From JBBPZA01 sp963728925 (GTDB taxonomy: Bacteria; Actinomycetota; Thermoleophilia; Solirubrobacterales; Solirubrobacteraceae): a stretch of 64,000 nt of DNA. Positions 17,073 through 25,002 of this stretch are shown piece by piece. Location: positions 62,001 through 126,000 of the forward strand of contig CAVSMB010000012.1 of the NCBI GenBank assembly GCA_963728925.1, read 5' to 3'. The position numbers were made by a program, and so were the translations under genes. The stretch's first letter is position 1, and every line of letters begins with the position of its first letter. Below the pieces are notes generated by a model. It was given only the letters and a program-made list of their open reading frames with translations, was not told the origin of the DNA and ran no database searches.

Positions 17073-18529
17073 AGGCCTCCCATGCACAGGTACTTCAGCT
17101 CGAGCCACTCGTCGATGCCGTACTTGGACCCCTCGCGCCCGATGCCGGACTCCTTCATCCCCCCGAACGGCGCGACCTCCGTTGAGATGACCCCGGTGTT
17201 GATGCCGAGGATCCCGTACTCGAGGCCCTCCGACACGCGCCACACGCGCGCCATGCTCTCGCTGTAGAAGTAGCCCGAGAGGCCGTAGGGCGTGTCGTTG
17301 GCCTTGCCGATCGCCTCCTCCTCCGTCGCGAAGCGCGAGATCCCCGCCACCGGCCCGAAGGTCTCCTCGTTGGACATGGCCATGGCGTCGGTGACCCCGG
17401 TGAGCACAGAAGGGGAGAAGAACTGCCCGCCGAGCTCGTGCGGGCCGCCGCCGAGGACGAGCTCCGCCCCGCCGTCCAGCGCGTCGGCCAGGTGGCGCTG
17501 CACCTTCTCGAGCGCCGGGCGGTCGATGAGCGGGCCGACGTTGACGCCCTCGGTGAAGCCGTCGGCCACGACCAGCCGCGCCACACGCCGGGCGAAGCGC
17601 GCGACGAACTCCTCGAAGACGCCGTCCTGCACGAGGATCCGGTTGGCCGAGATGCACGTCTGCCCCGAGTTGCGGTACTTGCAGAGCACCGCGCCCTCGA
17701 CGGCGGCGTCGAGGTCGGCGTCGTCGAAGACGATGAACGGCGCGTTGCCGCCGAGCTCGAGCGAGACCTTCTTGACCTGGGCGGCGCACTGGGCCATGAG
17801 CAGCTTGCCGACCTCCGTCGAGCCCGTGAACCCGAGCTTGCGGACGATCGGGTTGGAGGTCATCTCGCCGCCGATCACGGGGGCATCGTCGGCATCGCCG
17901 GTCACGACCGAGAGCACGCCGGGCGGCAGGCCCGCCTCCTCGCCGAGACGCATGACCGCGAGCGCGGTAAGCGGCGTCTGCTCGGCGGGCTTGAGGACCA
18001 TCGTGCACCCCGCGCCGAGCGCCGGCGCCGCCTTGCGGGTCGGCATCGCGGCCGGGAAGTTCCACGGCGTGATGCCGGCGGTCACCCCGACGGGCTCCTT
18101 GGTGACGACGATCCGGCGGTCGGAGAGGTAGGTCGGGATCGTGTCGCCGTAGACGCGCTTGCCCTCTTCCCCGAACCACTCGAGGAAGCTCGCGGCGTAG
18201 GCGATCTCCACCCGCGACTCGGCGAGCGGCTTGCCCTGCTCCGCGGTAAGCAGCGTCGCGAGCTCGTCCGTTCGGTCGAGCATGAGGTCCGACCAGCGGC
18301 GCATGATGCGCGCCCGGTCGCGGGCGAGCATCGCCCGCCAGGCCGGCAGCGCGTCTCGCCCGGCCTCGACGGCGCGGCGCGTCTCCGCGGCACCCATGCG
18401 GGGCACGCTCGCGAGGACCTCCCCCGAGGCGGGGTTCGTCACGTCGAACGTCGCGCCGGAGTCGGCGCGCACCCAGCGCCCGTCGACGTACGCCCGCTCG
18501 AGGAGGAGGTCGCTCGCCAGCGTCGTCAT
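17069..18529 (-). CDS. NAD(P)-dependent aldehyde dehydrogenase (succinate-semialdehyde type)
   Basis: This 486-aa ALDH has an intact active site: the general base Glu in LELGGNAPFIVF and the catalytic Cys in NSGQTCISANR. It also has PWNFPAAMPTRKAAPALGAGC in the cofactor domain and a C-terminal PFGGMKESGIGREGSKYG. The NRILVQ and FGGMKESG features are close to succinate-semialdehyde or glutarate-semialdehyde dehydrogenases. It would convert an aldehyde intermediate to the acid. It follows the isochorismatase-fold gene by 1 base. Confidence 0.93.
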   Translation of the reverse strand: MTTLASDLLLERAYVDGRWVRADSGATFDVTNPASGEVLASVPRMGAAETRRAVEAGRDALPAWRAMLARDRARIMRRWSDLMLDRTDELATLLTAEQGKPLAESRVEIAYAASFLEWFGEEGKRVYGDTIPTYLSDRRIVVTKEPVGVTAGITPWNFPAAMPTRKAAPALGAGCTMVLKPAEQTPLTALAVMRLGEEAGLPPGVLSVVTGDADDAPVIGGEMTSNPIVRKLGFTGSTEVGKLLMAQCAAQVKKVSLELGGNAPFIVFDDADLDAAVEGAVLCKYRNSGQTCISANRILVQDGVFEEFVARFARRVARLVVADGFTEGVNVGPLIDRPALEKVQRHLADALDGGAELVLGGGPHELGGQFFSPSVLTGVTDAMAMSNEETFGPVAGISRFATEEEAIGKANDTPYGLSGYFYSESMARVWRVSEGLEYGILGINTGVISTEVAPFGGMKESGIGREGSKYGIDEWLELKYLCMGGL

Positions 18530-18530
18530 G

Positions 18531-19154
18531 TCACCGCAGGGCGGCAGCGATCTCGGCGCACGTCGCGACCTGGGCGACGTTGGTCATCGCATAGTTCAGC
18601 GCCGCGCTCTGCCACTCGTCGCTGGTCGTCGAGGTCCCGTCGGACGGCACGACGACGTGATACCCGGCATCGGCGCCGTGGCGCGCTGTGTGCTCGATCG
18701 ACATGTTCGTCCACGCGCCCGAGACGACGATCGAGGTGACGTCGAGGCCGCGCAGGAGGATGTCGAGGGTGGTGTCGTAGAAGCCGTTCATCCGCATCTT
18801 CTCTACGACATGGTCGCCGTCCTTGGCCTCGAGGCCGTCGGCGGGCGCGGCGCCCCAGCTGCCGCGCACGAGTGCGTCTCCCTCCTTGACGCCTTGGAAC
18901 AGCGGCGCGTTGAGACGCAGGCCGGCGGCGCCATTCTCGACGATGTACCAGACGTGGATCACGGGCCGGCCGGCCGCCCTGAAGGTGTCGGCGAGCTCGG
19001 CCACGTTGGCGACGACGTTCTGGGCTGTCGCGTGGGCGGGCGCGCCGGAGTCCGCGAAGGCGCCGCCCTCGATGATGACGTCGTTCTGGAGGTCCTGGAT
19101 GATAAGCGCGGCGTGGGCGCCGTCGAGCTCGAGGGGCGGGGAATCGACGCTCAA
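18531..19154 (-). CDS. Isochorismatase-fold protein with Ser in place of the catalytic Cys
   Basis: This 207-aa protein has the isochorismatase/cysteine-hydrolase fold. The Asp of the triad is present in LIIQDLQND and the Lys in VEKMRMNGFYDT. The position normally occupied by the nucleophilic Cys is Ser (TNMSIEHTARHG; codon TCG). Hydrolases of this fold that cleave amides need that Cys, whereas true isochorismatases lack it and act on vinyl ethers. It may therefore be a non-amidase member or have lost activity. The start is TTG at 19154, 4 bases after the SMP-30 stop. Confidence 0.85.
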   Translation of the reverse strand: MSVDSPPLELDGAHAALIIQDLQNDVIIEGGAFADSGAPAHATAQNVVANVAELADTFRAAGRPVIHVWYIVENGAAGLRLNAPLFQGVKEGDALVRGSWGAAPADGLEAKDGDHVVEKMRMNGFYDTTLDILLRGLDVTSIVVSGAWTNMSIEHTARHGADAGYHVVVPSDGTSTTSDEWQSAALNYAMTNVAQVATCAEIAAALR

Positions 19155-19158
19155 GAGA

Positions 19159-20073
19159 TCACCTCATGTAGGGCAGGCGGTTACCGGACACCTTCGTCTT
19201 GACGCGGTACATCGACGTGCTGGCGGGGAGGAAGAGCCAGTCCCAGTCCGGGCCACCCCAGTTCAGGTTGCCCACGTTCTCGGGCACCTCCAGCGTTCCG
19301 AGGTGCTCGCCGTCCGGGCTGAACACCCAGACCCCCTCCGGGCCGGTGACCCAGATGTTGCCGCGCTCGTCGAGCTTCATGCCGTCGACCAGCTCACCCG
19401 AGTCCAGATCGCCGGTGCCGATGCCCTCGGCGAGCACGCGCCCGTTCGCGAGGCTGCCGTCGTCCTGCACCTCGAAGACGCGGATGTGCGCGCGGTCGGT
19501 GTCGTTGACGTAGAGCAGCGACTCGTCGAGCGAGAAGCACAGCCCGTTGGGCTGGACGAAGTCGTCGACGACGAGCTCAGGGTCGCCGCCGCCGGGCGCG
19601 ATGCGGTAGACGCCCTGGATGTCGATGTCCTGCTCGCGCTCGATCCCGAAGCCGGGCATGCGCCCGTAGGTCGGGTCGGTGAAGTAGATCGTCCCGTCGG
19701 ACTTCACGACGACGTCGTTGGGGGAGTTGAGCTGCTTCCCGTCGTAGTGCGTGGCGAGGACCTCGCGGCTCGAGCCGGTCCCATCGGGATGGATGCGGAC
19801 CAGCGAGCTCGTGACGTGCTCGCAGACCAGGAGCCGGCCCTCGAGGTCCCAGGTCATGCCGTTGCCCTTGTTGGAGGGGTTGGCCACCTCGGTGACCCCC
19901 TCGGACTCCGTCCAGCGGCGACGCACGTCGCCGGGCATGTCGCTGAACAGGAGGTAGCCGTCGGGATGCCACAGCGGGCCCTCGGTGAAGGCGAACCCGG
20001 TCCCGAGCTGCTCGACCTCCGCGTCCTCGTCGATCAGCGCGAGGAACTCCGGCCTGTGTGATTGCACGGTCAT
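19159..20073 (-). CDS. SMP-30/gluconolactonase-family lactonase
   Basis: This 304-aa six-bladed beta-propeller has the metal-site signatures of SMP-30: the Glu in FAFTEGPLWHPDGYLLFSD, the Asn in QLNSPNDVVVKSDGTIYFTD and the Asp-rich NDTDRAHIRVFE region. It hydrolyses a sugar or aliphatic lactone with a divalent metal. It is the first gene of the second minus operon. The ATG at 20073 is preceded by GAGGGGG and lies about 40 bases after the -10 element. No signal peptide is seen. Confidence 0.92.
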   Translation of the reverse strand: MTVQSHRPEFLALIDEDAEVEQLGTGFAFTEGPLWHPDGYLLFSDMPGDVRRRWTESEGVTEVANPSNKGNGMTWDLEGRLLVCEHVTSSLVRIHPDGTGSSREVLATHYDGKQLNSPNDVVVKSDGTIYFTDPTYGRMPGFGIEREQDIDIQGVYRIAPGGGDPELVVDDFVQPNGLCFSLDESLLYVNDTDRAHIRVFEVQDDGSLANGRVLAEGIGTGDLDSGELVDGMKLDERGNIWVTGPEGVWVFSPDGEHLGTLEVPENVGNLNWGGPDWDWLFLPASTSMYRVKTKVSGNRLPYMR

Positions 20074-20112
20074 GCACTGCCCCCTCTGTCCCTGTGACCC
20101 TCCCTGAGCGCG

Positions 20113-20142
20113 AACCTACCAAGGCCATGCATCCATGGCCAA
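20113..20142 (-). promoter_or_regulatory. Promoter and putative operator of the SMP-30 operon
   Basis: On the minus strand TTGGCC (20137-20142) and TAGGTT (20113-20118) are spaced by 18 bases. The spacer and -35 are covered by GGCCATG-CATC-CATGGCC (20123-20140), an inverted repeat with perfect 7-base arms. The arrangement is almost the same as in front of livH, so the two operons are probably under one regulator. Confidence 0.6.
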
Positions 20143-20151
20143 GTCCGAGGT

Positions 20152-21285
20152 TCAGGCGAGATGCCTGCGCTCGATGCCGGTGAGCAGGTCGGACAGCTCG
20201 CTCAGGCTGGCGAGGTCGTGGCCCGAGACGAAGCGGTCGACGTAGGGCAGCGCGGCGCGCATGCCGCCCGCGACCGGCTCGTAGGACGGGCTGCCCTTCA
20301 GCGGGCTGACCCAGACGACGGCATAGGCCGAGCGATGCAGACGGGCCATCTCGCGACCGACCTGCGCGGCGTCGCCTCCCTCCCATCCGTCCGACACGAT
20401 CAGGACCACCGCGCCGCGCGTCAGGGCGCGCCGGCCCCACACGTCGTTGAAGGCCTTCAGCGAGGCGCCGATTCGCGTTCCGGCCGCCCAATCGACCACC
20501 TGGTCGCCCGCGCGGCGCAGCGCCTCCTCGGGGTCGCGCGTCGCGAGCTCGCCCGAGAGTCGCGTGAGGCGCGTGCCGAAGGCGAACACCTCCACGCCCC
20601 GCCCGCTGCGCATGAGCACGTGGAGGAAGAGCAGCATCGCCCGGCTGTAGGCCTCCATCGAGCCCGACACGTCGCAGAGCGCGACGAGCTTGCGCGGCGC
20701 CTCCGAGCGCCGGCGGAAGCGGCGGCGCACGGGGTCGCCGCCCGTGGCCAGCGAGTCGCGCGCGAGGCGCCGAACGTCGAGCGTGCGCCCGCGACGGTGC
20801 GGCCGCAGGCGGCGGGAGCGCCGGCGCGGGCGCGCCCACGCCATCTCCCCGATGAGCCTGCGGGCGGCGGTCAGCTCCTCGGGCGTCATCGCCGCGAAGT
20901 CGCGCCGGCGCAGCACCTCGTGTGCGCTGAGGCCCACGCGCTCTGGCTCGTCCTCGGGCGCCGGCGCGGCGGGGTCCGGGCGGGCGTCGCGGCGGGTGCG
21001 CCGGGCGCCGCGCGGGGTGCGGCGCGGGTCGTCGCGCGGCCGTGCCGGCGGCCGCACGGGTGACCGCAGGAACCAGGCGCGGAAGGCACGGTCGAAGGGC
21101 TCGAGCTCCTCGCGCCGGGCGACGAGCGTGGTGCGAAGCGTCCAGTAGACGTCCTCCTCGCGCCCCAGATCGACGTGCTCCAGACCGCTGATGGCGTCCG
21201 CTATGCGCCCCGCCCCGACCTCCAGCCCGGCCTCGCGCAGCACCCGGCCGAAGGTGACGACCTGGCGGGTGAAGACCTCGCTCAC
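20152..21285 (-). CDS. VWA-domain protein, CoxE-like
   Basis: This 377-aa protein has an Arg-rich N-terminal half and a C-terminal von Willebrand factor A domain. The MIDAS motif is DVSGSM (about residue 205) with a later Thr and IVSDGWEGGD. CoxE-type VWA proteins work with MoxR/CoxD ATPases to assemble or insert the metal cluster of molybdenum hydroxylases such as CO dehydrogenase. The start is GTG at 21285, overlapping the MoxR gene by 4 bases. Both face away from the Mo-hydroxylase operon and probably mature that enzyme. Confidence 0.9.
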   Translation of the reverse strand: MSEVFTRQVVTFGRVLREAGLEVGAGRIADAISGLEHVDLGREEDVYWTLRTTLVARREELEPFDRAFRAWFLRSPVRPPARPRDDPRRTPRGARRTRRDARPDPAAPAPEDEPERVGLSAHEVLRRRDFAAMTPEELTAARRLIGEMAWARPRRRSRRLRPHRRGRTLDVRRLARDSLATGGDPVRRRFRRRSEAPRKLVALCDVSGSMEAYSRAMLLFLHVLMRSGRGVEVFAFGTRLTRLSGELATRDPEEALRRAGDQVVDWAAGTRIGASLKAFNDVWGRRALTRGAVVLIVSDGWEGGDAAQVGREMARLHRSAYAVVWVSPLKGSPSYEPVAGGMRAALPYVDRFVSGHDLASLSELSDLLTGIERRHLA

Positions 21286-22178
21286 GCCGTCCCGGTCGCG
21301 GCCGCCGCGGCCGCGCGGGCCTGGCCGACCAGCCCGGCGACGGCGGCGTCGCGGACCGCGTCGAAGTCCTCCTGGTACTTCAGGACGGAGCCGAGCGTCT
21401 GCTCGACGGTCACGGGGTCGAGCTCCTCCGTGCCGAGCACGGCGAGCGCGTGGGCCCAGTCGACGGTCTCCGCCACGCCCGGGGGCTTGTTGAGGTCCAT
21501 GGCCCGCAGGCCGGCGACGAACGCGGCCGCCTGCGCCGCCAGGCGCTCGGAGGCGCCGGGCACGCGCAGCCGCACGATCTCGATCTCGCGCTCGAGCGAC
21601 GGGTGCGAGATCCAGTGGAAGAGACAGCGCCGCTTGAGCGCGTCGTGAAGCTCGCGCGTGCGGTTCGAGGTCAGGATCACCGCCGGGCGGCGCGTCGCCC
21701 GGATCGTCCCGATCTCGGGGATCGTGATCTGGAAGTCCGAGAGCATCTCGAGGAGGAAGGCCTCGAACTCGTCGTCGGAGCGGTCGATCTCGTCGATGAG
21801 GAGGACCACGGGCTCCTCGGCGCCGATCGCCTCGAGCAACGGGCGGCGGATGAGGTACTCCGGGCCGAAGAGCTCGGCCTCGTCGACCGAGCCCTCCTGC
21901 GCCGCGCGGATGTGCAGCAGCTGGCGCCCGTAGTTCCACTCGTAGACGGCGTGGCCGAGGTCAAGGCCCTCGTAGCACTGCAGGCGGATCAGCCGGGCCC
22001 CGCCGGCGGCGGCCAGGGCCTTGGCCGCCTCGGTCTTGCCGACGCCCGCCTCGCCCTCGAGGAGGAGCGGCTTGCCGACCGCGAGCGACAGGTACAGCGA
22101 CGTGGCGAGCCCTCGGTCGGGCAGGTAGGACTGCGCGCGCAGCGCGTCCTCGACCTCCTCGATGGAGCTGAAGTGCAT
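21282..22178 (-). CDS. MoxR-family AAA+ ATPase, CoxD-like
   Basis: This 298-aa AAA+ ATPase has Walker A GEAGVGKTEAAKAL, Walker B VVLLIDEIDRSDDEFEAFL, sensor 1 in VILTSNRTREL and the MoxR-type RCLFHWISHP sequence. With the VWA partner it is expected to act as a maturation chaperone for the Mo hydroxylase encoded divergently. The ATG start is part of the palindrome TGCAT-GG-ATGCA, and a TAGGGT element lies 9 bases upstream, so the mRNA is probably leaderless. Confidence 0.92.
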   Translation of the reverse strand: MHFSSIEEVEDALRAQSYLPDRGLATSLYLSLAVGKPLLLEGEAGVGKTEAAKALAAAGGARLIRLQCYEGLDLGHAVYEWNYGRQLLHIRAAQEGSVDEAELFGPEYLIRRPLLEAIGAEEPVVLLIDEIDRSDDEFEAFLLEMLSDFQITIPEIGTIRATRRPAVILTSNRTRELHDALKRRCLFHWISHPSLEREIEIVRLRVPGASERLAAQAAAFVAGLRAMDLNKPPGVAETVDWAHALAVLGTEELDPVTVEQTLGSVLKYQEDFDAVRDAAVAGLVGQARAAAAAATGTA

Positions 22179-22193
22179 GGATGCATCACCCTA
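22174..22193 (-). promoter_or_regulatory. Promoter and start-codon operator of the MoxR/VWA pair
   Basis: The palindrome TGCAT-GG-ATGCA occupies 22174-22185 and includes the ATG of the MoxR gene. On the minus strand TAGGGT (22188-22193) lies 9 bases before the ATG, so transcription should start at or next to the start codon. A regulator bound here would cover the transcription start and could also influence the divergent Mo-hydroxylase promoter; TATAAC at 22215-22220 is a candidate -10 for that strand. Confidence 0.55.
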
Positions 22194-22261
22194 GCCCCGG
22201 TGGGCGTCGGCGTGTATAACCACGCGGGCGTCCCAGGTCCAGAGGGGAAGGAAGAGAGCGT

Positions 22262-23059
22262 ATGGCAGTCGCAGCCACGGAGGCGCCCGAGCTCCTGGCG
22301 CCCGGGTCCGTCGACGAGGCCGTGTCGGCCTTCGGCGACGGTGAAGGGGTCACCGTCCTCGCCGGCGGCACGATCTTCATGGTCGACCTCGTGCACGGCC
22401 GGCTCGCGCCGGAGCGCGTGCTGATGCTCGCGCACGCGGGGCTGTCCGGCGTCCGGAGTGAGGGCGACCGGACGACGATCGGGGCGATGACGGCGATCGC
22501 CGAGCTCGAGTCCGGGGTGGAGCCCCTGGCGACGGCCGCGCGGCGCGTGGCCGACCGCGAGATCCGCGCCCAGGCGACCGTCGGCGGCAACCTCTGCGCG
22601 CCGCCCGGCGCGCAGAGCCCGCGGGGCGACCTGCAGGCCGCGCTCATCGCGCTCGGCGCCACGGCCCGCTCCACCGGCGCCGGCGGCGAGCGCTCCGAGC
22701 CGGTGGAGGACCTCCTCGCGTCCGGTCCCGAGGGCCGCCTGGTGCTCGACGTGAGCTTCACCGCGCCGCAGGCCGGCGCCTCGGCGTCGGTGCGCCGCAC
22801 GCACGCCCACGCCTACACGATCCTCGCGGTGCACGGCGCTCGCATCGGCGGCGAGCTGCGCCTCGCCGCGTCGGGGGCCGGGCCGCGGGCCGTGCGGCTG
22901 CGAGCGGCCGAGCAGGCGGCGGCCGGCGGCGACGCGCAGGCCGCCGGCGCGCGGGCGCTCGACGACGCCTCACTCGCCGACGACGCGCTCGCCTCGGCCT
23001 GGTACCGGGAGCAGACGCTCCCGCTGCTCGTGACCCGTGTCCTCTCAGACCTCGCCTAG
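22262..23059 (+). CDS. Molybdenum hydroxylase, FAD-binding (medium) subunit
   Basis: This 265-aa subunit has the two FAD-binding motifs of the CoxM/XdhB family: VLAGGTIFMVDLVHG near residue 40 and TVGGNLCAPPGAQSPRGDL near residue 105. The latter corresponds to the TxGGN FAD motif. It carries electrons from the Fe-S subunit to the final acceptor. The ATG at 22262 has a purine-rich ribosome site (GGAAGGAAGAG). It is the first gene of the plus-strand operon and is 9 bases from the Fe-S subunit gene. Confidence 0.92.
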   Translation: MAVAATEAPELLAPGSVDEAVSAFGDGEGVTVLAGGTIFMVDLVHGRLAPERVLMLAHAGLSGVRSEGDRTTIGAMTAIAELESGVEPLATAARRVADREIRAQATVGGNLCAPPGAQSPRGDLQAALIALGATARSTGAGGERSEPVEDLLASGPEGRLVLDVSFTAPQAGASASVRRTHAHAYTILAVHGARIGGELRLAASGAGPRAVRLRAAEQAAAGGDAQAAGARALDDASLADDALASAWYREQTLPLLVTRVLSDLA

Positions 23060-23068
23060 GAGATCTCG

Positions 23069-23599
23069 ATGCCCCTGACGGTCAACGGCGTGACGCGGCA
23101 GCTCGCCTCACCACCGCTCTCGACCCTGCTGCACGTGCTGCGCGAGGAGCTCGGCGTGACAAGCCCCAAGGCCGGCTGCCAGCAGGGCGGCTGCGGGGCC
23201 TGCACGGTGCTCGTCGACGGCGAGCCGCGGCGCGCGTGCCTGACCCCGCTCGCCGCGGTCGAGGGCGCGCAGGTCACGACGGTCGAGGGCCTCGGGACGC
23301 CCTCCGACCTCTCCCCCGTCCAGGCCGCGTTCGACCGCCACTACGCCGCGCAGTGCGGGTTCTGCACCTCCGGCTTCATCATGGCCTCCACCGCCCTCAT
23401 CGACGGCGGCGGCGGGGCCGAGCGCGAGGAGGTCATCGACGCGCTCGCCGGCCACCTGTGCCGCTGCACGGGCTACGCGAAGATCGTCGAGGCGGTCACC
23501 GCCGCGGCGCGGGGCGAGGTCGTCCCCGCCGAGACCGACGTCGACCGTGGCCCGCAGGGCGACGAAGCCGCCGAGATGCTGCCCGGGAGCCCGGCATGA
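23069..23599 (+). CDS. Molybdenum hydroxylase, [2Fe-2S] (small) subunit
   Basis: The 176-aa subunit has both iron-sulfur cluster motifs. The plant-ferredoxin type cluster is in GCQQGGCGACTV with a further Cys in ACLTPL, and the all-helical second cluster is in CGFCTSGF and HLCRCTGY. It shuttles electrons from the Mo centre to FAD. The spacing of motifs is normal for CoxS/XdhC-type subunits. The stop overlaps the start of the next gene by 4 bases (ATGA at 23596). Confidence 0.95.
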   Translation: MPLTVNGVTRQLASPPLSTLLHVLREELGVTSPKAGCQQGGCGACTVLVDGEPRRACLTPLAAVEGAQVTTVEGLGTPSDLSPVQAAFDRHYAAQCGFCTSGFIMASTALIDGGGGAEREEVIDALAGHLCRCTGYAKIVEAVTAAARGEVVPAETDVDRGPQGDEAAEMLPGSPA

Positions 23600-25002
23600 A
23601 GGCCGTCGGCGCCCGCCTCCCCCGCTACGACGGCATCGCGCACGTCACCGGCAGGACGTCCTACGTCGACGACGTGCGCGTGCCCGGCACGCTGTGGGTC
23701 AAGGCGCTGCGCTCGCCCCACCATCACGCCACCATCGCCTCGCTGGACATCGCTGCGGCCGAGGCGATCCCGGGCGTGCACGCGATCGTGACCGCGGCCG
23801 ACGTTCCCAAGAACGTCTACGGCCATCTCGAGGCCCTGGGCGTGCCGGCCGACGAGCCGCTGCTCGCCGACGGCGAGGTGCGCTGGCGCGGCCAGCCGAT
23901 CGCCGCCGTCGCCGCGGAGTCCGAGGCGCTTGCGCAGGCCGCCGTGGAGGCCATCGAGAGTGCCTACGAGGAGCGCCCGGCGCTCTTCGACATCCGCAAG
24001 GCGTTCGACGAGGACGCGCCCGAGATCCACCAGTGGGGGCCGGTCTATCCCCACAACGGGCCCCACAACCACCGGCGCGTGCGCAAGGGCGACCTCGCAC
24101 AGGCCTTCGAGGCAGCCGACGTCGTCGTCGAAGGCGTCTACCGCCCGCAGGCCATCGAGCACTGCCCGCTCGAGACGCAGGTCGGGCTCGCGATCCCCGA
24201 GCCCGACGGCCGCCTTACCATCCACACCTGCACCCAGGCGATGTACTTCTCGCTCGGCGTCGTGGCTGCCCATCTCAGGTGGCCGTTGAACAAGCTCAAG
24301 CTCGTCGGCGGGACGGTCGGCGGCGGCTTCGGTGGCAAGGTCGACACGGCGACCGAGACGGTCTGCGCCCTGCTGGCGATCAAGTCGGAGAAGCCGGTGA
24401 AGTGGCGCTTCACGCGCGAGGAGGAGTTCCTCATGAGCTCCACGCGCGCCCCGTGGCACATCGAGATCCGCGACGCCGTCACGAGCGACGGCTGGATCCT
24501 CGGGAGACGGACGCTCACCCTCCACGACGCCGGTGCCTACTCGCGCTTCTCGCCCTACGGGCTCACGAAGCACGCGTTCCACCACACCGGCGCCTACACG
24601 ATCCCGAACCTGCACTTCGACGGGTTCGTGGTCTACACCAACCGCGTGCCGACGACGGCGATGCGCGGCTTCGGCGTGACCTCGGTCTCACTCGCCGTGG
24701 AGACGCACATGAACCGCGTCGCGGAGGTGCTAGGGCTCGACCCGTACGAGATCCGCCTCAAGAACGCCAACCGGATCGGCGACACGACCGGCAACCGGGT
24801 GGTCATGCACGACCCCTCGACGGTGGTCGTCACCCTCGCCGCGGCCGACCGGGTCGGCCACGAGCTGGGCGACGAGTACCGGTCCATGACCCAGGCACGA
24901 CGGGCGGCCGAGCTGTTGCCCGAGCACCTCGTCGAGCAGCAGGCGCCCGACGGCGAGCACCTCGTCGTGCACGGCGTCTCGAGCAACGGAGGGACCTCCT
25001 GA
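23596..25002 (+). CDS. Molybdenum hydroxylase large subunit, N-terminal half (split)
   Basis: This 468-aa protein corresponds to the first 60 percent of a usual molybdopterin-binding subunit. It starts with the YVDDVRVPGTLWVKALRSPHHHA region, continues through LVGGTVGGGFGGKVD (Mo-cofactor contact) and reaches TTAMRGFGVTSVSLAVE (second cofactor contact). It ends about 60 residues after a normal LKNANRIGD helix. The missing part is encoded by the next gene, which overlaps by one base (TGATG). Such a split is known for nicotinate dehydrogenase of Eubacterium barkeri (NdhL/NdhM), so it is more likely natural than a frameshift. Confidence 0.9.
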   Translation: MKAVGARLPRYDGIAHVTGRTSYVDDVRVPGTLWVKALRSPHHHATIASLDIAAAEAIPGVHAIVTAADVPKNVYGHLEALGVPADEPLLADGEVRWRGQPIAAVAAESEALAQAAVEAIESAYEERPALFDIRKAFDEDAPEIHQWGPVYPHNGPHNHRRVRKGDLAQAFEAADVVVEGVYRPQAIEHCPLETQVGLAIPEPDGRLTIHTCTQAMYFSLGVVAAHLRWPLNKLKLVGGTVGGGFGGKVDTATETVCALLAIKSEKPVKWRFTREEEFLMSSTRAPWHIEIRDAVTSDGWILGRRTLTLHDAGAYSRFSPYGLTKHAFHHTGAYTIPNLHFDGFVVYTNRVPTTAMRGFGVTSVSLAVETHMNRVAEVLGLDPYEIRLKNANRIGDTTGNRVVMHDPSTVVVTLAAADRVGHELGDEYRSMTQARRAAELLPEHLVEQQAPDGEHLVVHGVSSNGGTS

